Assembly: GCA_963576565.1 (NCBI GenBank)
Contig: OY755048.1
Location: 10,703,984 to 10,767,983, forward strand
Reading direction: 5' to 3'
DNA: 64,000 nucleotides
From: Aspidapion aeneum
Lineage: Eukaryota; Arthropoda; Insecta; Coleoptera; Brentidae
Shown: positions 35,064 through 46,863 of the stretch, in pieces
Layout of the letters: every line of letters starts with the position of its first letter
How positions within the stretch are numbered: the first letter of the stretch is position 1
Made by a program: the position numbers and the translations under genes
Notes under the pieces: generated by a model
Seen by the model: only the letters and a program-made list of their open reading frames with translations
Databases searched by the model: none
Told to the model about the DNA's origin: nothing

Positions 35064-36148
35064 TAAAATTCGCTAAATGACGTTTTTTCGAATCTTAACT
35101 CACCGTGTGGTTTTTCGCATCCCTATGGCCCCACCATACTGCAACTCGGTGCTTTTGTTGATAAACTGTATAGTTTTAGAAATATGAATTTTCAAAATTT
35201 CGCCATTTTGGTCTTATGGGATTCCCTACCCTAAAATTCGCTAAATGACGTTTTTTCGAATCTTAACTCACCGTGTGGTTTTTTCGCATCTCTATGGCCC
35301 CACCATACTGCAACTCGGTGCTTTTGTTGATAAATTGTATAGTTTTTGAAATATGAATTTTCAAAATTTCGCCATTTTGGTCTTATGGGATTCCCTACCC
35401 TAAAATTCGCTAAATGACGTTTTTTCGAATCTTAACTCACCGTGTGGTTTTTTCGCATCTCTATGGCCTCACCATACTGCAACTCGGTGCTTCTGTTAAT
35501 AAACTGTATAGTTTTAGAAATATGCATTTTCAAAATTTCGCCATTTTGGTCTCACCCTAAAATTCGCTAAATGACGTTTTTCCGAATCTTAACTCACCGT
35601 TTGGTTTTTTCGCATCTCTATGGCCCCACCATACTTCAACTCGGTGATTTTGTTGATAAACTGTATAGTTTTAGAAATATGAATTTTCAAAACTTCGCAA
35701 TTTTGGTCTTATGGGATACCCTACACTAAAATTCGCTAAATGACGTTTTCTCGAATCTTAACTCACCGTGTAGTTTTTTCGCATATCTATGGCCTCACCA
35801 TACTGCAACTCGGTGCTTTTGTTGATAAACTGTATAGTTTTAGAAATATGAATTTTCAAAATTTCGCAATTTTGGTCTTATGGGATTCCCTACCCTAAAA
35901 TTCACTAAATGACGTTTTTTCGAATCTTAACTCACCGTGTGGTTTTTTCGCATCTCTATGGCGCCACCATACTGCAACTCGGGGCTTTTGTTGATAAACT
36001 GTATAGTTTAGAAATATGAATTTTTAAAATTTCGCCATTTTGGTCTTATGGGATTCCCTACCCTAAAATTCACTAAATGACGTTTTTTCGAATCTTAACT
36101 CACCGTGTGGTTTTTTTCGCATCTCTATGGCCCCACCATACTGCAACT
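35064..36148 (+). repeat. Tandem satellite, ~168-bp unit, 7 copies
   Basis: The phrase 'aatcttaactcaccgtgtgg' (and variants) recurs with the 'ctcaccgt' part near 35099, 35268, 35437, 35592, 35762, 35929 and 36100. Each unit contains 'catactgcaactcggtgctt' and 'atgaattttcaaaatttcgc'. Units are highly similar, so amplification or homogenisation is recent. The array lies in intron 2, about 0.7 kb before exon 3. Confidence 0.95.
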
Positions 36149-36861
36149 AATTTAAAATTTTGGTTAATTTTATTTGTAATCGAAGTTCATATGTCAACGT
36201 ATTTAAATTTGCACAGTTAATTATATAATCGACGGTATTTATTTCCATTTTGAAAACAAACAAATGGACACGTGACCGGCAAGGCTTTTAACTACTAACC
36301 CCGACGTACCCCAAATCAAAAGAAACTCATACGTCTTCACAGGCAACACGTAGAAAGGACAACGAACGGTTTGGCACAATGAATATGGCCGACGTCAACT
36401 AAAACAAACATTCCTCCCGCCCTCGCGCGAGAACAGCCACCCATATACCGCTGAAAAACGGGTGAAATTGAAATCTTGTCCCGCGTGGTGCTGCCGGCTT
36501 GTAATAATTTACGCTAAAAAAGTTTACCCAGTTATCCACAGACTAACAAAAAGAACTAGACATGTCGTAAGGAAAGATTTAACTTTTTTTAAATAAATCA
36601 ATTAAAAATACTGGTTGTTGTCTAGTTTTGTGAGGGCACCCCGTTGCCCTCCTTGTAGCGGCCGCCACTGGATTTCAGTATGATGTGGTGCTGTATAAAT
36701 ACGAAGAAAAAATAGGAAACAAATTTATTGTTTCATATGCCAGGTGTTAGCTCCTTTTTTATCGGTAATTGACTGTGTGTGAGAAATAATAAAATATTTT
36801 TATAAGGTCGCAAATCCCCGAATGTATGCTATCTAACAATTCCTTTGTTTTACGTTTTCAG
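36149..36861. other. End of LRR intron 2
   Basis: Contains a relatively GC-rich segment (36270-36500) and 'aataaatcaattaaaaatac' near 36590, which would fit the tail of an LTR, but nothing is conclusive. It ends with the 3' splice site 'tttgttttacgttttcag'. Confidence 0.45.
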
Positions 36862-38746
36862 GGATTCGGCAGGATTTTTGCATCTGGAGCTGCAAAATAA
36901 TCCACTGGACGCGGTAGAGGGCCCGTTTTTATCGATAAGTACTCTATTATACTTGGACATAAGCAATTGCACTCTGGGTTATCTGAACGACCAGTTTTTT
37001 CAAAATATGTCGTCGCTGACCAACTTAGATTTATCAGAAAATCCTTTGGCAGTGATAAACACGAAAGCTTTTGAGCCGCTAAACAGTTTAGAGACACTAA
37101 AAATGAACCACTGCAACTTGAGTGTCATTGCAGATGACGCTTTCGATTCCCTCAAACATTTGAAAACTCTGGAGTTATCGGGAAACAAGTTCTTAAAACA
37201 CACTAATTGGGACGCGGTATTTCTAAGGCTGCCCTTGCTCGAAACTCTGGACTTACGAAACTCCAGCGTGATACATTTAACAGAGACAATGTTCGACACG
37301 AGTCAGTATTTAAGAAGTTTGATTCTGGCCGAAAACGACTTATCGGATCTTGATGTGGGATTGGTAATTAAAAATCTCGCCGGCTTGGATATGCTGGATT
37401 TATCGTATTGCAATTTAACAGTGCCCTTATCGGAGGACACTTTTGCGATTACCACGAAGATTAGAAGTTTGTATTTGTCGGGCAATACGCTTTTCGCTTC
37501 CGATTTGTTGGTCGCATTATCACCTTTGATAAATTTGGAGAAACTATCCCTAAGTAATTGTGGTTTAAAACGGTTGCCAGATACGTTCCATAAATTTAAA
37601 AGTTTGCAAGAGTTGGACATATCTCACAATCCGTTGAACGACGCGTTTGTTAAATTATTAGCGCCTCTGGAAACTTTGGAATATCTTAATATGGGATACA
37701 GCAACTTGTCTTATATCGCGCCAACATCATTCTCCAAAATGACTTCGATGCGTCGCCTCATTTTATCCGGGAACGATCTAAACAATTTGGAGGCCGGTCT
37801 TTTCGGTAATTTGACGCATCTCGAAAGTTTGGAACTTAATTCGTGTGGACTTCGGCGCCCGCTTAATGCCACCCTCTTTTTCAACAATCTCACCTACACA
37901 GACTTGAAGGAACTCCGTTTAGCCGGAAATCCTTTGCATGTGTCCAGAACAGGGCCACTCTTGCCGAAACAGCTTTCTCGTTTGGAAACTTTGGATCTTA
38001 GCGATTCAAATTTGACTTTCCTGCCGCCAGAAGCCTTTTACTGGACCAGAAACATAACACACCTTATTTTAGCCGGAAATCATTTCTCCTCCCCTAACGA
38101 TTTCCGTTTTCTAGAAGTTTTACCCAAACTTGAGGTTCTTGACTTACGTTACAATAAGTTGACCAGCATTTCGCCTAAAGATCTCATGCTTAATCCTCAA
38201 GTAACCAAACTCAAACTGATCGGAAATCCATGGAAGTGCGATTGCTCTGTGGCAGATCTTTGGGATTGGGCTCACATAGCTAAAGGTGATTTGAGCATCC
38301 TTGAAGGTTCTACCATTGGAGCCGCTGACGTCACTATCGGCAAACACAAACGTAAGAAGCTTTTAGTCTGTCATTACGACGATAAAGTACATTTACCTTT
38401 GGTAATGAACAAAACTGCCGCTGGTCGAAGACCATTTAAACATACTCAACGAACTGTCTCATCCTCGAACAGGACATGGGCGAAATATGTCAGAGAATCT
38501 GGGTGCGCTACGTCACCTCTGATGACGCATCAAAGAAAAAAAAGGGCAGCCGCAGCAGGCCATGGTTATATATCGGACGAAGGAGTAAGAATGAAGCTGG
38601 CACACCATGGCCCCAATACATGGGCTGAAGCTGCCATAAGTTCTTGTGTTCTCTATGGTCTTCTAGTTACCATCATTGGTATAGTAATAGTATTTACAAA
38701 TAAAAAGAAACCAAATACAGAAACAAGCCTGATCAAAGAACAGTGA
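36862..38746 (+). CDS. LRR transmembrane protein, main exon and stop
   Basis: Encodes about 628 residues. Roughly 18-20 leucine-rich repeats run in succession ('LTNLDLSENPL', 'LKTLELSGNKF', 'LQELDISHNPL', 'LEVLDLRYNKLT'). They are followed by an LRR C-terminal cap starting 'NPWKCDCSVADLWDW' with later cysteines ('LLVCHYDD', 'GCATS'), a basic KRKK stretch, one transmembrane helix ('SCVLYGLLVTIIGIVIVF') and a 16-residue cytoplasmic tail ('TNKKKPNTETSLIKEQ'). Several N-x-S/T sites lie in the ectodomain. The first base completes the codon begun in the 70-bp exon. The frame is intact over 1.88 kb amid decayed DNA, a strong sign of selection. Probable role: cell-surface adhesion or recognition; the orthologue is not assigned. 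Confidence 0.93.
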
Positions 38747-39289
38747 TTTACCAATTTATATGTTTAAATATATTTTAAATCCTTTTCAAAAAATGTGGGT
38801 TGAAAGACAAAAAATAAACCAATAATAAAATATACTTACCCAACCCACTCTTACATATAAAATAGACAAAATATATAGGTGTACTTTTTTGGATGTGACA
38901 TAACTACAGAGTTGAGTATTACTAGAACTATTATTATTATTAACTAAGATATTTTTATAAACTACAACCGATTTGGATGTCAGAGTTTATTTTTAACGAC
39001 TTACAAAAGAGAATTTTTGTAGTATAGGTATTTTAGGTTTTAGGGATCATGTATATGTACAGAATAATGTTTGTTTTTGTAAAGACTGTTTTTAATAATG
39101 TTTAAAAATATTTAATAAGAGAGGCTGCTAAAAAAATGTATTTTCTTTTAAATTAGAAATAAGTGACTCTTGGTGAAGTTCTGGGAATAAAAAATTACAA
39201 TATTTTTAATGAGTCTTGGTCTTATCTTGCAAGACTTTCCTGTTATATGACTATCCGCAGTAATTAGAATGATTAGCTTAACAAAGCCC
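38747..39289 (+). other. LRR gene 3' UTR and flank
   Basis: Non-coding DNA after the stop. AATAAA hexamers occur near 38813 and 39186, so the transcript could end near either site. No repeat is recognised. Confidence 0.55.
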
Positions 39290-40154
39290 ACCGAACCAAA
39301 GTTCGCTATAAACTAAAATCTCAAGGCTTTACAAAAATCTGTCAAATGCTTAAGTATTTTATGATTTAAAATTATTAAAACTCTTGAATTTTAAGATTCT
39401 TGAAATTTAAGTCTTATGATTTTAAAATCGTCTTGAAAGAGCCTTGAATTAAAAATTGCTTGCTATGAACTAAAATTTCATGGTTCTGTCTACAAATTTT
39501 TTTTTCGATATTTAATTTAAGCATATTGAATTTCGAAAATCTTAAGAATTCCACGATTTTGAATTCAAGAAATTGTCTTCAAATTTAAAAGTCATGAAAT
39601 AGAAATTGTGAATCTCTTAAGAATTCTTAAATTCAAATCGTAAAAAATTTTTGTAGGCAGAACCATGAAATTTTAGTTTATATTAAGCTGCAGCCGGTGG
39701 AATTTGTTATCTGTCAAATAATGAAGAATTTCATGATTTTAAATTTAAGAATCTTGAACTTTAAAAATTCTAGGAATTTTACAATTTTGAATTTAAGACT
39801 CTTGAATTTAAAGACGATTTGAAAATCAAGACTCTGGAATTTTAACAATCTTGATATACAAGTCTTGGATAACAAATTGTGAAATTCTTAAGCAGGTGAC
39901 AGGTTTTTGTAGACAGACTACGAAATTTCAGTTTAAAGCAAGTTGCGGACGGCGGGTTTTGTTATACCTATGTCAAAGTTTTCAAGAATTTGTAATTCAA
40001 GACTCCTGAATTTCAAGATTTTAGAATCACTTCAAGAATCATGAAATTCACGGATCTTGAAGTAAAATCGTGGAATTCTTATTCTTATGGACACAACCAA
40101 GAAATTTTGGTTTACAGCAAGCTGCGACCGGAGAGGTTTGTTATCTATTAAAGC
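39290..40154. repeat. Degenerate repeat region rich in CTTGAATTTTAAGA motifs
   Basis: Many short variants of 'tcttgaattttaagaatc' occur. A longer-period phrase 'gaaattttagtttat...gctgc.gccgg' followed by 'gttatctgtcaaa' recurs near 39300, 39700, 39960 and 40120. It is an old higher-order tandem array with no gene. Confidence 0.65.
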
Positions 40155-40505
40155 AGAGCTGTCAGGTACTTCAAGTAGGTACAGTACTTGAAATTGTACT
40201 TCAAGTACTGTACTTGAAGTACATCTACAATCCAGTAATTGCACTTGGTACTTTTAACAATGTACTTGGAAATGTACTTGATTTTGTCAAGTAAAGTACT
40301 TCAAATACATTCAAAGTACTTCAAGTACATTCAAAGTACTTCAAGTACATTCAAAGTACTTCAAGTACATTCAAAGTACTTCAAGTACATTCAAAGTACT
40401 TCAAGTACATTCAAAGTACTTCAAGTACATTCAAAGTACTTCAAGGACATTTAAAGTACTTCAAGTACATTCAAAGTACTTCAAGTACATTCGAAGCACT
40501 TCAAC
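40155..40505. repeat. AAGTACTT-rich 20-bp tandem array, hAT-end-like
   Basis: Starts 'cagagctgtcaggtacttca', then overlapping palindromes, then about ten copies of 'agtacttcaagtacattcaa' (40297-40495). Subterminal 'aagtactt' clusters next to a 'cag.gctg' terminus are typical of one hAT lineage, so this may be an expanded hAT end. The 71-codon frame here is a repeat artefact. Confidence 0.7.
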
Positions 40506-41294
40506 CTTAATAGGTACGTCTTAATTAATCGCCCAAAAAATCGTAATATTAGGTACACACTTATCCAAAGAATAATGCCTATAGGCTTAACTATTTGCAC
40601 GCACCTTCATTATTTCATGGAACGTGAAATTCAAATTAGGTGTGAGAAACTACTACACCTACTCGCCTTCCAGCAGTAATTTCTACGATTGGTGGAGGTT
40701 GGTTTAAAGAACCCGAAAATTTATTTAGTCTGACTAGATACACCTCAAAAAATGCCTAGGATATTTACGTTTGTTAAGCTTATTTATTTAGTTTGATTTA
40801 AACAAGTTTTAAAACAGTTTTGTGGGCTATTATAAAAATAGTTACTTTCTATGAGTGATTTAGAAATTATTGACGGTAAGAACAGTGCCCCAAGTGCTCC
40901 ACAAAAAAAGAAATAAGGTAGGGTACGTGCATCCCGGTTTTACAAGAGTTTTTTGTAGGTCTAATTACAAAGTCAAATATATTTGGATTTACACAAATGT
41001 GATCTATTTGGAACAACCGTATGCAATTTGAGACAGAAAAAAATAATATATTTTAAAATTTTTGTCTTTTGGGGTAGGTCCTATTTACCCCGGAGTTCAG
41101 GGTATCTGTGACACCCCTATTGCAAAACTAGAAGACGTTAAAAAACATTTTGATGCGACTGGGTCAATTTTGCAGCTTTTTTTGTAATATAATTATCTCT
41201 TTTCATTACCTTTCTATAGTATTTGTATGTAAAATCATGAGTTCAGAAAAAATAAATAAATGCAATTTAGGTATATAAGTAGAACATATTGACA

Positions 41295-41483
41295 CAGTGG
41301 CGTATATAAGGGGGGGCCTGGGGGGGCCAGCCCCCCCCCACGAAGCTAAGATTTTTTTAGATATTTTCCACATATTTCATGAATACTTACATAAAATAGC
41401 ATAAAATACGGCCTCATGAGGTCTTGGGCCCCCCCCTAAACTGTCTCGGCTCCCCCCGAACCTTTTTTCTATATACGCCACTG
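41295..41483. mobile_element. 189-bp hAT MITE with exact 8-bp target duplication
   Basis: Inverted termini 'cagtggcgtatata' and complement, flanked by 'tattgaca' on both sides (41287-41294 and 41484-41491). The interior has long G and C runs ('aagggggggcctgggggggc'). The 8-bp duplication and CAGTGGCG terminus fit hAT. Confidence 0.9.
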
Positions 41484-41576
41484 TATTGACAACAATAATA
41501 TTCCAAAAAATAAAACCTTTCAACTTCAAACTTTGTAAACAATTTTGAAATTTTTGACATTTTTTAAAATTTTTTG

Positions 41577-41876
41577 TCATCTTAGATATTTTTTGAAGTT
41601 TTTGACGTTTTTATCCCAACAAACCGGGGTAAATGTTAACTGGTATTTTAGCTCATCTTTGTTGCACAGATACCTTGCCCTGGCCAGTAGGCAATCTAAA
41701 ATGTTGGATTCTACATCTGCATTGAACGCCATTTTGCGACCGGGACCAGTGGAATCTAAGGACTTCCTTCGACCATTGAGCCGATGGAATATTACAGATA
41801 TCGGAACATTGTAGAAACTTTGAGCTTCAAAATATGTTTTATTCCTGTTTTGTACATCAGCTATAGCGTTCAGCAA
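41577..41876 (-). pseudogene. pogo/Tigger-type transposase N-terminal HTH fragment
   Basis: About 75 codons match the pipsqueak-type helix-turn-helix that opens pogo-class transposases: 'NAIADVQNRNKTYFEAQSF', 'YNVPISVIFHRLNG', 'GPGRKMAFNADVESNILDCL'. There is no in-frame ATG (the frame opens at TTG), a stop lies just upstream, and downstream the frame runs into non-coding DNA resembling the element's end. The CENPB/DDE catalytic part is missing, so it is an internally deleted copy. Confidence 0.75.
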
Positions 41877-42382
41877 ATCCTCCGCCTACTGTATGATGGC
41901 CCATTTGTCTTGCACACATATTTTCGAGGCATCTGGAATTAAATTATTAATTATTTTAGCTATGTTTACAATTACCCCATGTGTGTTTACATTTACCTTA
42001 AAAGTGTGTTTACATTTACCCCTAGGCAAATATTGCTATAATTTATTTTGTTGATATTATGCAATTAAACATGTTTAAACAAATAAAATAAAGCTTTGTG
42101 TTACTAATAATTACTTTAGTTTAAAACTTACCTTGCTGACAAAAAAAATACTGACAGATTTCAGTGTCTCTGAAAAAATGAAAGACAGTTAATTTGCAGA
42201 TGTGCATCTGAACTTATCACCACACTAAACCAAACTGATCTGGAAGCTAATTTTCATTGCCGCTAATTGTCAAGGAAGCGTGGTATTAGAATTGGCGCCA
42301 ATATCGAATTTAGAGGCAAATTTAAATTTTTTATTAGGACCGTTTACATTTACCCCTATTTACATTTATCCCAGTCGACCCT

Positions 42383-45300
42383 ATCTCGTTCTACTGTCAG
42401 AAATTTAATAATAAGAAAGTTTCACACTTGACAAGTATCAAATGTGAGAAAAATTTTAACTTCTGACAATATACCTTTGTATGTATAAATTTTTCTCACC
42501 ATCATGCATTCCAACAGGTACCCCCCCCCCTAATAATAATAAAAAAGTTTTCCATATGATTTCAACTTATATAGGAAATATGTCCTGAGCTTATTTTTTA
42601 AGAAGTTTAAATAAATATGTAACTTTTTGAAAAATTTGCATTTTAGAAAGGTTACATGGACACCTTTTTTATTTATAAAAATTTCGTTTTGTAGTCAAAT
42701 ACATTTTATGGTTTTTCTTTTTGCAAACAATCTAACTTTATAAATTGCATAATACTGATTTAATATTTTTTGCATTTTTTTTAAGACACCTACCTTATAG
42801 TAAAAAACAATTTTAAGAATAAAAAACTAGGTTACTTACTAAAAATTTCAAAAAATACCTAAGAAAAATCTAAAACTAAATCATCACTTTAAAGAATATT
42901 TTAAGAAAAATTCAAAAATAAAATAAAAAAATCAACACTATACTTGATTGATTGATAGATATTTGCTGTAGGTAGGTATCAAGGTCTTTATACTTTTACA
43001 CAGGTTGCTTACAGAATTTGACCAGTCATGTGAACTTAAATGGATGAATGTAGCTGTGTCAACAAATGGTTTGAGGCAACCTGGTGACCTAGATTTTTTA
43101 ATTTGATTACAGTTGGCCAGTCAGATTCAATGACCTTTCAAATTCTATAGATAACCTGTGTAAGTAACCTGAAGTTGCAGTTTTCAAATTTAAACTCACA
43201 TGCTATAGTAGTTTTTTTGAATTTGATATCTAAGCTAGAAAACCCTAAACCCCCAAAATCCAAAGAAATTGGTCCACCCTGTATATCTCAATTTCTGATA
43301 TACCTATACATCCAAGAAATAAGGTTCTCTGACCTATATGAGTCACTTCATACATCTATATTTCTCTTTAACATAATGTTAAAAACTAAATGTGGTCTGG
43401 ACTAATACTGATAGTCAACCACATTTGCAGGATTTGATTTTATATGCAGGAAATAAAACCACTGAGATCAATTTTGCTGAACATCTAAATAGGCCAGAAA
43501 CCTGCCTGTCTTATTTTTACAACCTACCTTTTCCTGGTTGATGAGCATCAATAAAATATTCTGAGGAAAGAGAGGGGGGCATATTTTAGTGGACTTTTTC
43601 AAGGAGTAAAAAACATGTGTCTTCTGCAAAATGCCCTAAATAAGTAAAAAAGTTTACCAATTTGTAATTGTAATTTTATTTTCTTTTTGGAATTTTGAAG
43701 AAATTTTTATGTGCTCTTCCAAAAAAAAATTTTTAAGTAAATGTTCTGAAATTCTCTTTGTTTAAAAGACTTAAATTTAAAAGAGAGATCAAATAGCTAG
43801 TTTAAAAGAGATTAAATAACTCAAAACTTAATAGTGGACTGTACCACCCCCCTCTTTTAATATCCAGCAGGGTTCCAGTGCAAGGTCGGATTGCTCAATG
43901 TGCTGCTGAAGATGGATTCTTCAATACTCACCCTGGAACAAAAAATGTGTAATAATGTTACTGATATATTTAAGCAGGGACAGATGGATTAGTTGTGGTT
44001 ATTAATTCCTAATGCAGGAAGCAAAAAAAAGACTTGCTTATTTAGGTACTGTATTCCAAGGAGCATTTCTCTTCTTGATACTTAGCACCTACTTAATGAC
44101 ACCTGTTAAATTGAATAAGTAAAAATTGTGTCTTGTTCTGTCAAAAATTTGTTTTTAAACTTTCTAGCATCTTCTAGTGTAGGTATAGGTATGTGTGTTT
44201 GTAAGTGTGACTATGTATGCTAGTAGGCTCACTAGTAGGTACCTTTAACAATAAACTATATTTTTGCATTTTTTTAAATATTTTAAATGAATATTACTAA
44301 GTAATCAAAAAAGGAATTAATAAATTGAAATGCCTTGTTTATACTTGTCATATGTGCTGGTACTGTCACTTTTACAAACACCAGAGGGACATAGATTCCT
44401 TAAGACTAAACAAACAACCTTGCAAAGAAAAAAACCAACAAATATGACAAGTATACACTAGCACCAAAAAAAATTACCTTAAATTGTGGAATATTGAGTA
44501 AACCTTAACAGTTGCCTGGTCATGGAATCCCCAAAAAGTGTCTTCAAAGTCTTTAAAACTCTATATAACTGGCTTATTTACCCCTGTTTTCACCTAAATA
44601 TGAATTTTCCATAAAAAACCTGGAAAAGTAGGACCTACCCTTGTCCTATATACTTTTCAAGGTTTGAGATTGGATGAAAAAAAGTTTAAATTAAAGTTCC
44701 CAACAATCCCTCACCTGAAAATAAACTATTTTTTGACAAGTTTTAAATGACAGAGCTGAGAGCACTGACAGAGAAAAAAGGGATATAATAAACTCCCACC
44801 CATTCCTCCAAACTAAAAATAAAAAAATGCCTGATTCCAGTGAGACCTATAGCGTACAAAAACTTTTTCTCACTCTTTTTCTCTCTTTCAATCAGAATAT
44901 GGCCACCACAAGACACTAAACTTATTTAACCTAATCTGTGCACCAGACTAGCAAATACTTTCACACACAAAAAATTAGCTTTCCACCACTGTATTTAATT
45001 AAGAAAATTGAAAATTGTTTTCTTTTTGCTAAAAAAATTACGCATTTATTTTGGCCAAACCAGTCCATTCGAGTTCTTTGATAACTTCCGACATGACCTA
45101 CAAGATGGCAGGAGTGTTTGCACGCCGCAACGTTGCCAGTTCTCGATCAAATATTTCAATTTTCAATTTCAGGGAAAAGCGTAGGGCCGGTATTCTTGAC
45201 TGACAGGGGAGCATCAGTGACTTACCGGGAAGGCCCGAAATCCATTCCACACTTTTACTCCCAAAACGTTTAAATAAAACGTTTTCTTGTTTGTTTTAAG

Positions 45301-45440
45301 CTTTTATTTAGCAATTTTCATTTTCAATTTCAAATTTACAAAACAAGTAAATAGGTATAAATAAGTAACACTATATTAACAAAATTTAATAACTTTATAT
45401 AAATTGATTTTATTTTATACATTTTTTAAATTTTTTTTAA
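42383..45440. other. Intergenic; possible short + strand exons, unconfirmed
   Basis: No gene can be assigned. Around 43015-43068, 43113-43159 and 43870-43955 there are short open stretches with acceptor-like ('ttgcttacag', 'tttgattacag', 'aatatccag') and donor-like ('gtaagt' at about 43160) sites, but the phases do not join convincingly. Frames at 43175-43405 have no domain. A GC-richer block with 'aagatggcaggagtg' lies at 45100-45240. Confidence 0.35.
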
Positions 45441-46560
45441 AGGATCAGGCACACCTCTTATGGGATTTCTGTAATCCGTCAAACTTCATGAAAATTTAAT
45501 ATGTTGTAGACTGAACCTTTCTTATCAAAAGTTCTCATGGGTCCAACTCAAATTAATGACCAGTTTTTGAAATACAGGGTGTTGAAAGTGATACTGTCCA
45601 AGTAGCAGAATAGCTCTTTAGACGGGTTTTCCAAACATATACGTAATGTTACTATATTACATATATTTACGATTTATTTATTATTTTTAATCTGTACCTT
45701 TCAAATATTGGTCGAATGTTTTAATGAGAAACAAGCTTTAGTATGTTGTAGATTAAACCTTGCTTATCAGAAGTTCTCATGGGCCCAATTTAAATTAATT
45801 TGCAGTTTTTGAAATACAGAGTGTTAAAAGTGATAATGTTCAAGAAGCATAATAGCTCTTTAGACTGGTTTTCTAAAAATATACGCAATGTTACTATTAA
45901 ATATAGAGTATTTATTAGGTCTTTATTGATTCTTAACTTATATATTGTATATGCTATTAGACATCCTACTATTAACACAGGGCTGTTAGCGAGCTTGTGC
46001 TGTAAAAACAGCGAAAAGGGATTAATTGTAAAGAAAAATGGACTTTAAGAGAATTTTTTAAAGAAAATCCTCTACCACCCTGTAGATAATGTTTTAAAAG
46101 TACAGATTGAAACTAATAAATAAATTGTAAATATATGTAATCTTTATATTGAGTAAGAGTTTCGATAATCCGTCTAAAGGGCTATAATGCCTTGTAGACA
46201 TTGTTACTTTCAACACCCTGTACTTTAAAAACTGGTCATTAATTTAAGTTGGGCCCATATGAACTTTTGATAAGAAAGGTTCAATCAAAAACACACTAAC
46301 GCGTGTTTCTCATTAACACTTTCGATTAATATTTACTTAAACACCCTGTAGATTATGTTTTAAAGGTACACATTAATATAATAAATAAATCGTAAATGTA
46401 TGTAATACTACCATTGAGTATATGTTTGGAAAACGCGTCTAAGGAGCTATTATGCTTCTGGGACATTATTACTTTCAACACCCTGTATTTGAAAAACTGG
46501 TCATTCATTTAAGTTGAGCCTATCAGAATTTTTTATGAGCAAGGTTTAGTCCACAAATAA
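45441..46560. repeat. Foldback satellite flanking the BEL insertion (left part)
   Basis: Two units in + orientation (about 45560 and 45810: 'tttttgaaatacagggtgtt' then 'tagctctttaga') and two inverted units (about 46165-46260 and 46430-46510: 'caacaccctgta' then 'actggtcatt'). A fifth inverted unit is split by the BEL element: its left part ends at 46863 and its right part resumes at 53952. Confidence 0.75.
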
Positions 46561-46615
46561 TAAAGCTTTAAACAACAAGTGAAATTAAAGAAAGAAAAAT
46601 AAGAAAAAAGTTTTC

Positions 46616-46687
46616 TGCTTCGGCCGGGGATCAAACCCGGGATCTCTTACTATCTAGGCAAACATTCTACCACTGAACTACAGAAGC
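46616..46687 (-). tRNA. tRNA-like sequence, Gly-type body, AGA in the anticodon position
   Basis: A 71-nt cloverleaf plus discriminator A folds on the - strand. The acceptor is GCTTCTG/CCGAAGC with one mismatch. The D arm is GTTC-AGTGGTA-GAAT, the anticodon arm TTTGC-CTAGATA-GTAAG, the variable loop 5 nt and the T arm CCGGG-TTTGATC-CCCGG. The internal A and B boxes are recognisable. A T6 run about 14 nt downstream could end pol III transcription. The body resembles tRNA-Gly, but positions 34-36 read AGA (Ser) and position 37 is T, which is unusual. Likely a tRNA pseudogene or the head of a SINE; a real tRNA is not excluded. Confidence 0.55.
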
Positions 46688-46863
46688 CATACATAAATTT
46701 TCGGAAAACTTCCATCTATGCAGGCCGCGGTGTCTCAATACAAGAACGAGAAATCCTCAGGGTATTAACCCGACCAAGTCATCCAACTGATCTCTCTAAA
46801 TTCTTCTTTCCCACTGTCAAAGGTATGATATAACCCCTCTAAAGAGCTCTTATACATCTTGGA

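Larger units (their letters stand above)
40919..42382. mobile_element. Decayed pogo-like DNA element (limits tentative)
   Basis: It contains a pogo-type transposase fragment at 41577-41876 and repeated 'tttacatttacccct'-type motifs toward the right end. 'tagggt' occurs at the left (40919) and inverted at the right (ending 42382), next to TA. The inverted repeats diverge after six bases, so the limits are weak. A hAT MITE is inserted inside. Confidence 0.45.

Noticed and set aside
36650..36680. 'gcggccgccactgg' looks like a cloning-vector polylinker
   Set aside because: Only about 13 bases resemble vector sequence and the flanks do not continue into a known polylinker. Chance is more likely than contamination.
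43175..43405. 76-codon + strand open frame
   Set aside because: Starts in AT-rich DNA without a recognisable domain and overlaps the doubtful splice signals of 43113-43160.
45100..45200. Short frame starting 'MAGVFARRNVASSR' in a GC-richer block
   Set aside because: It ends after about 32 codons with no recognisable domain, and no in-frame continuation across a splice site was found.
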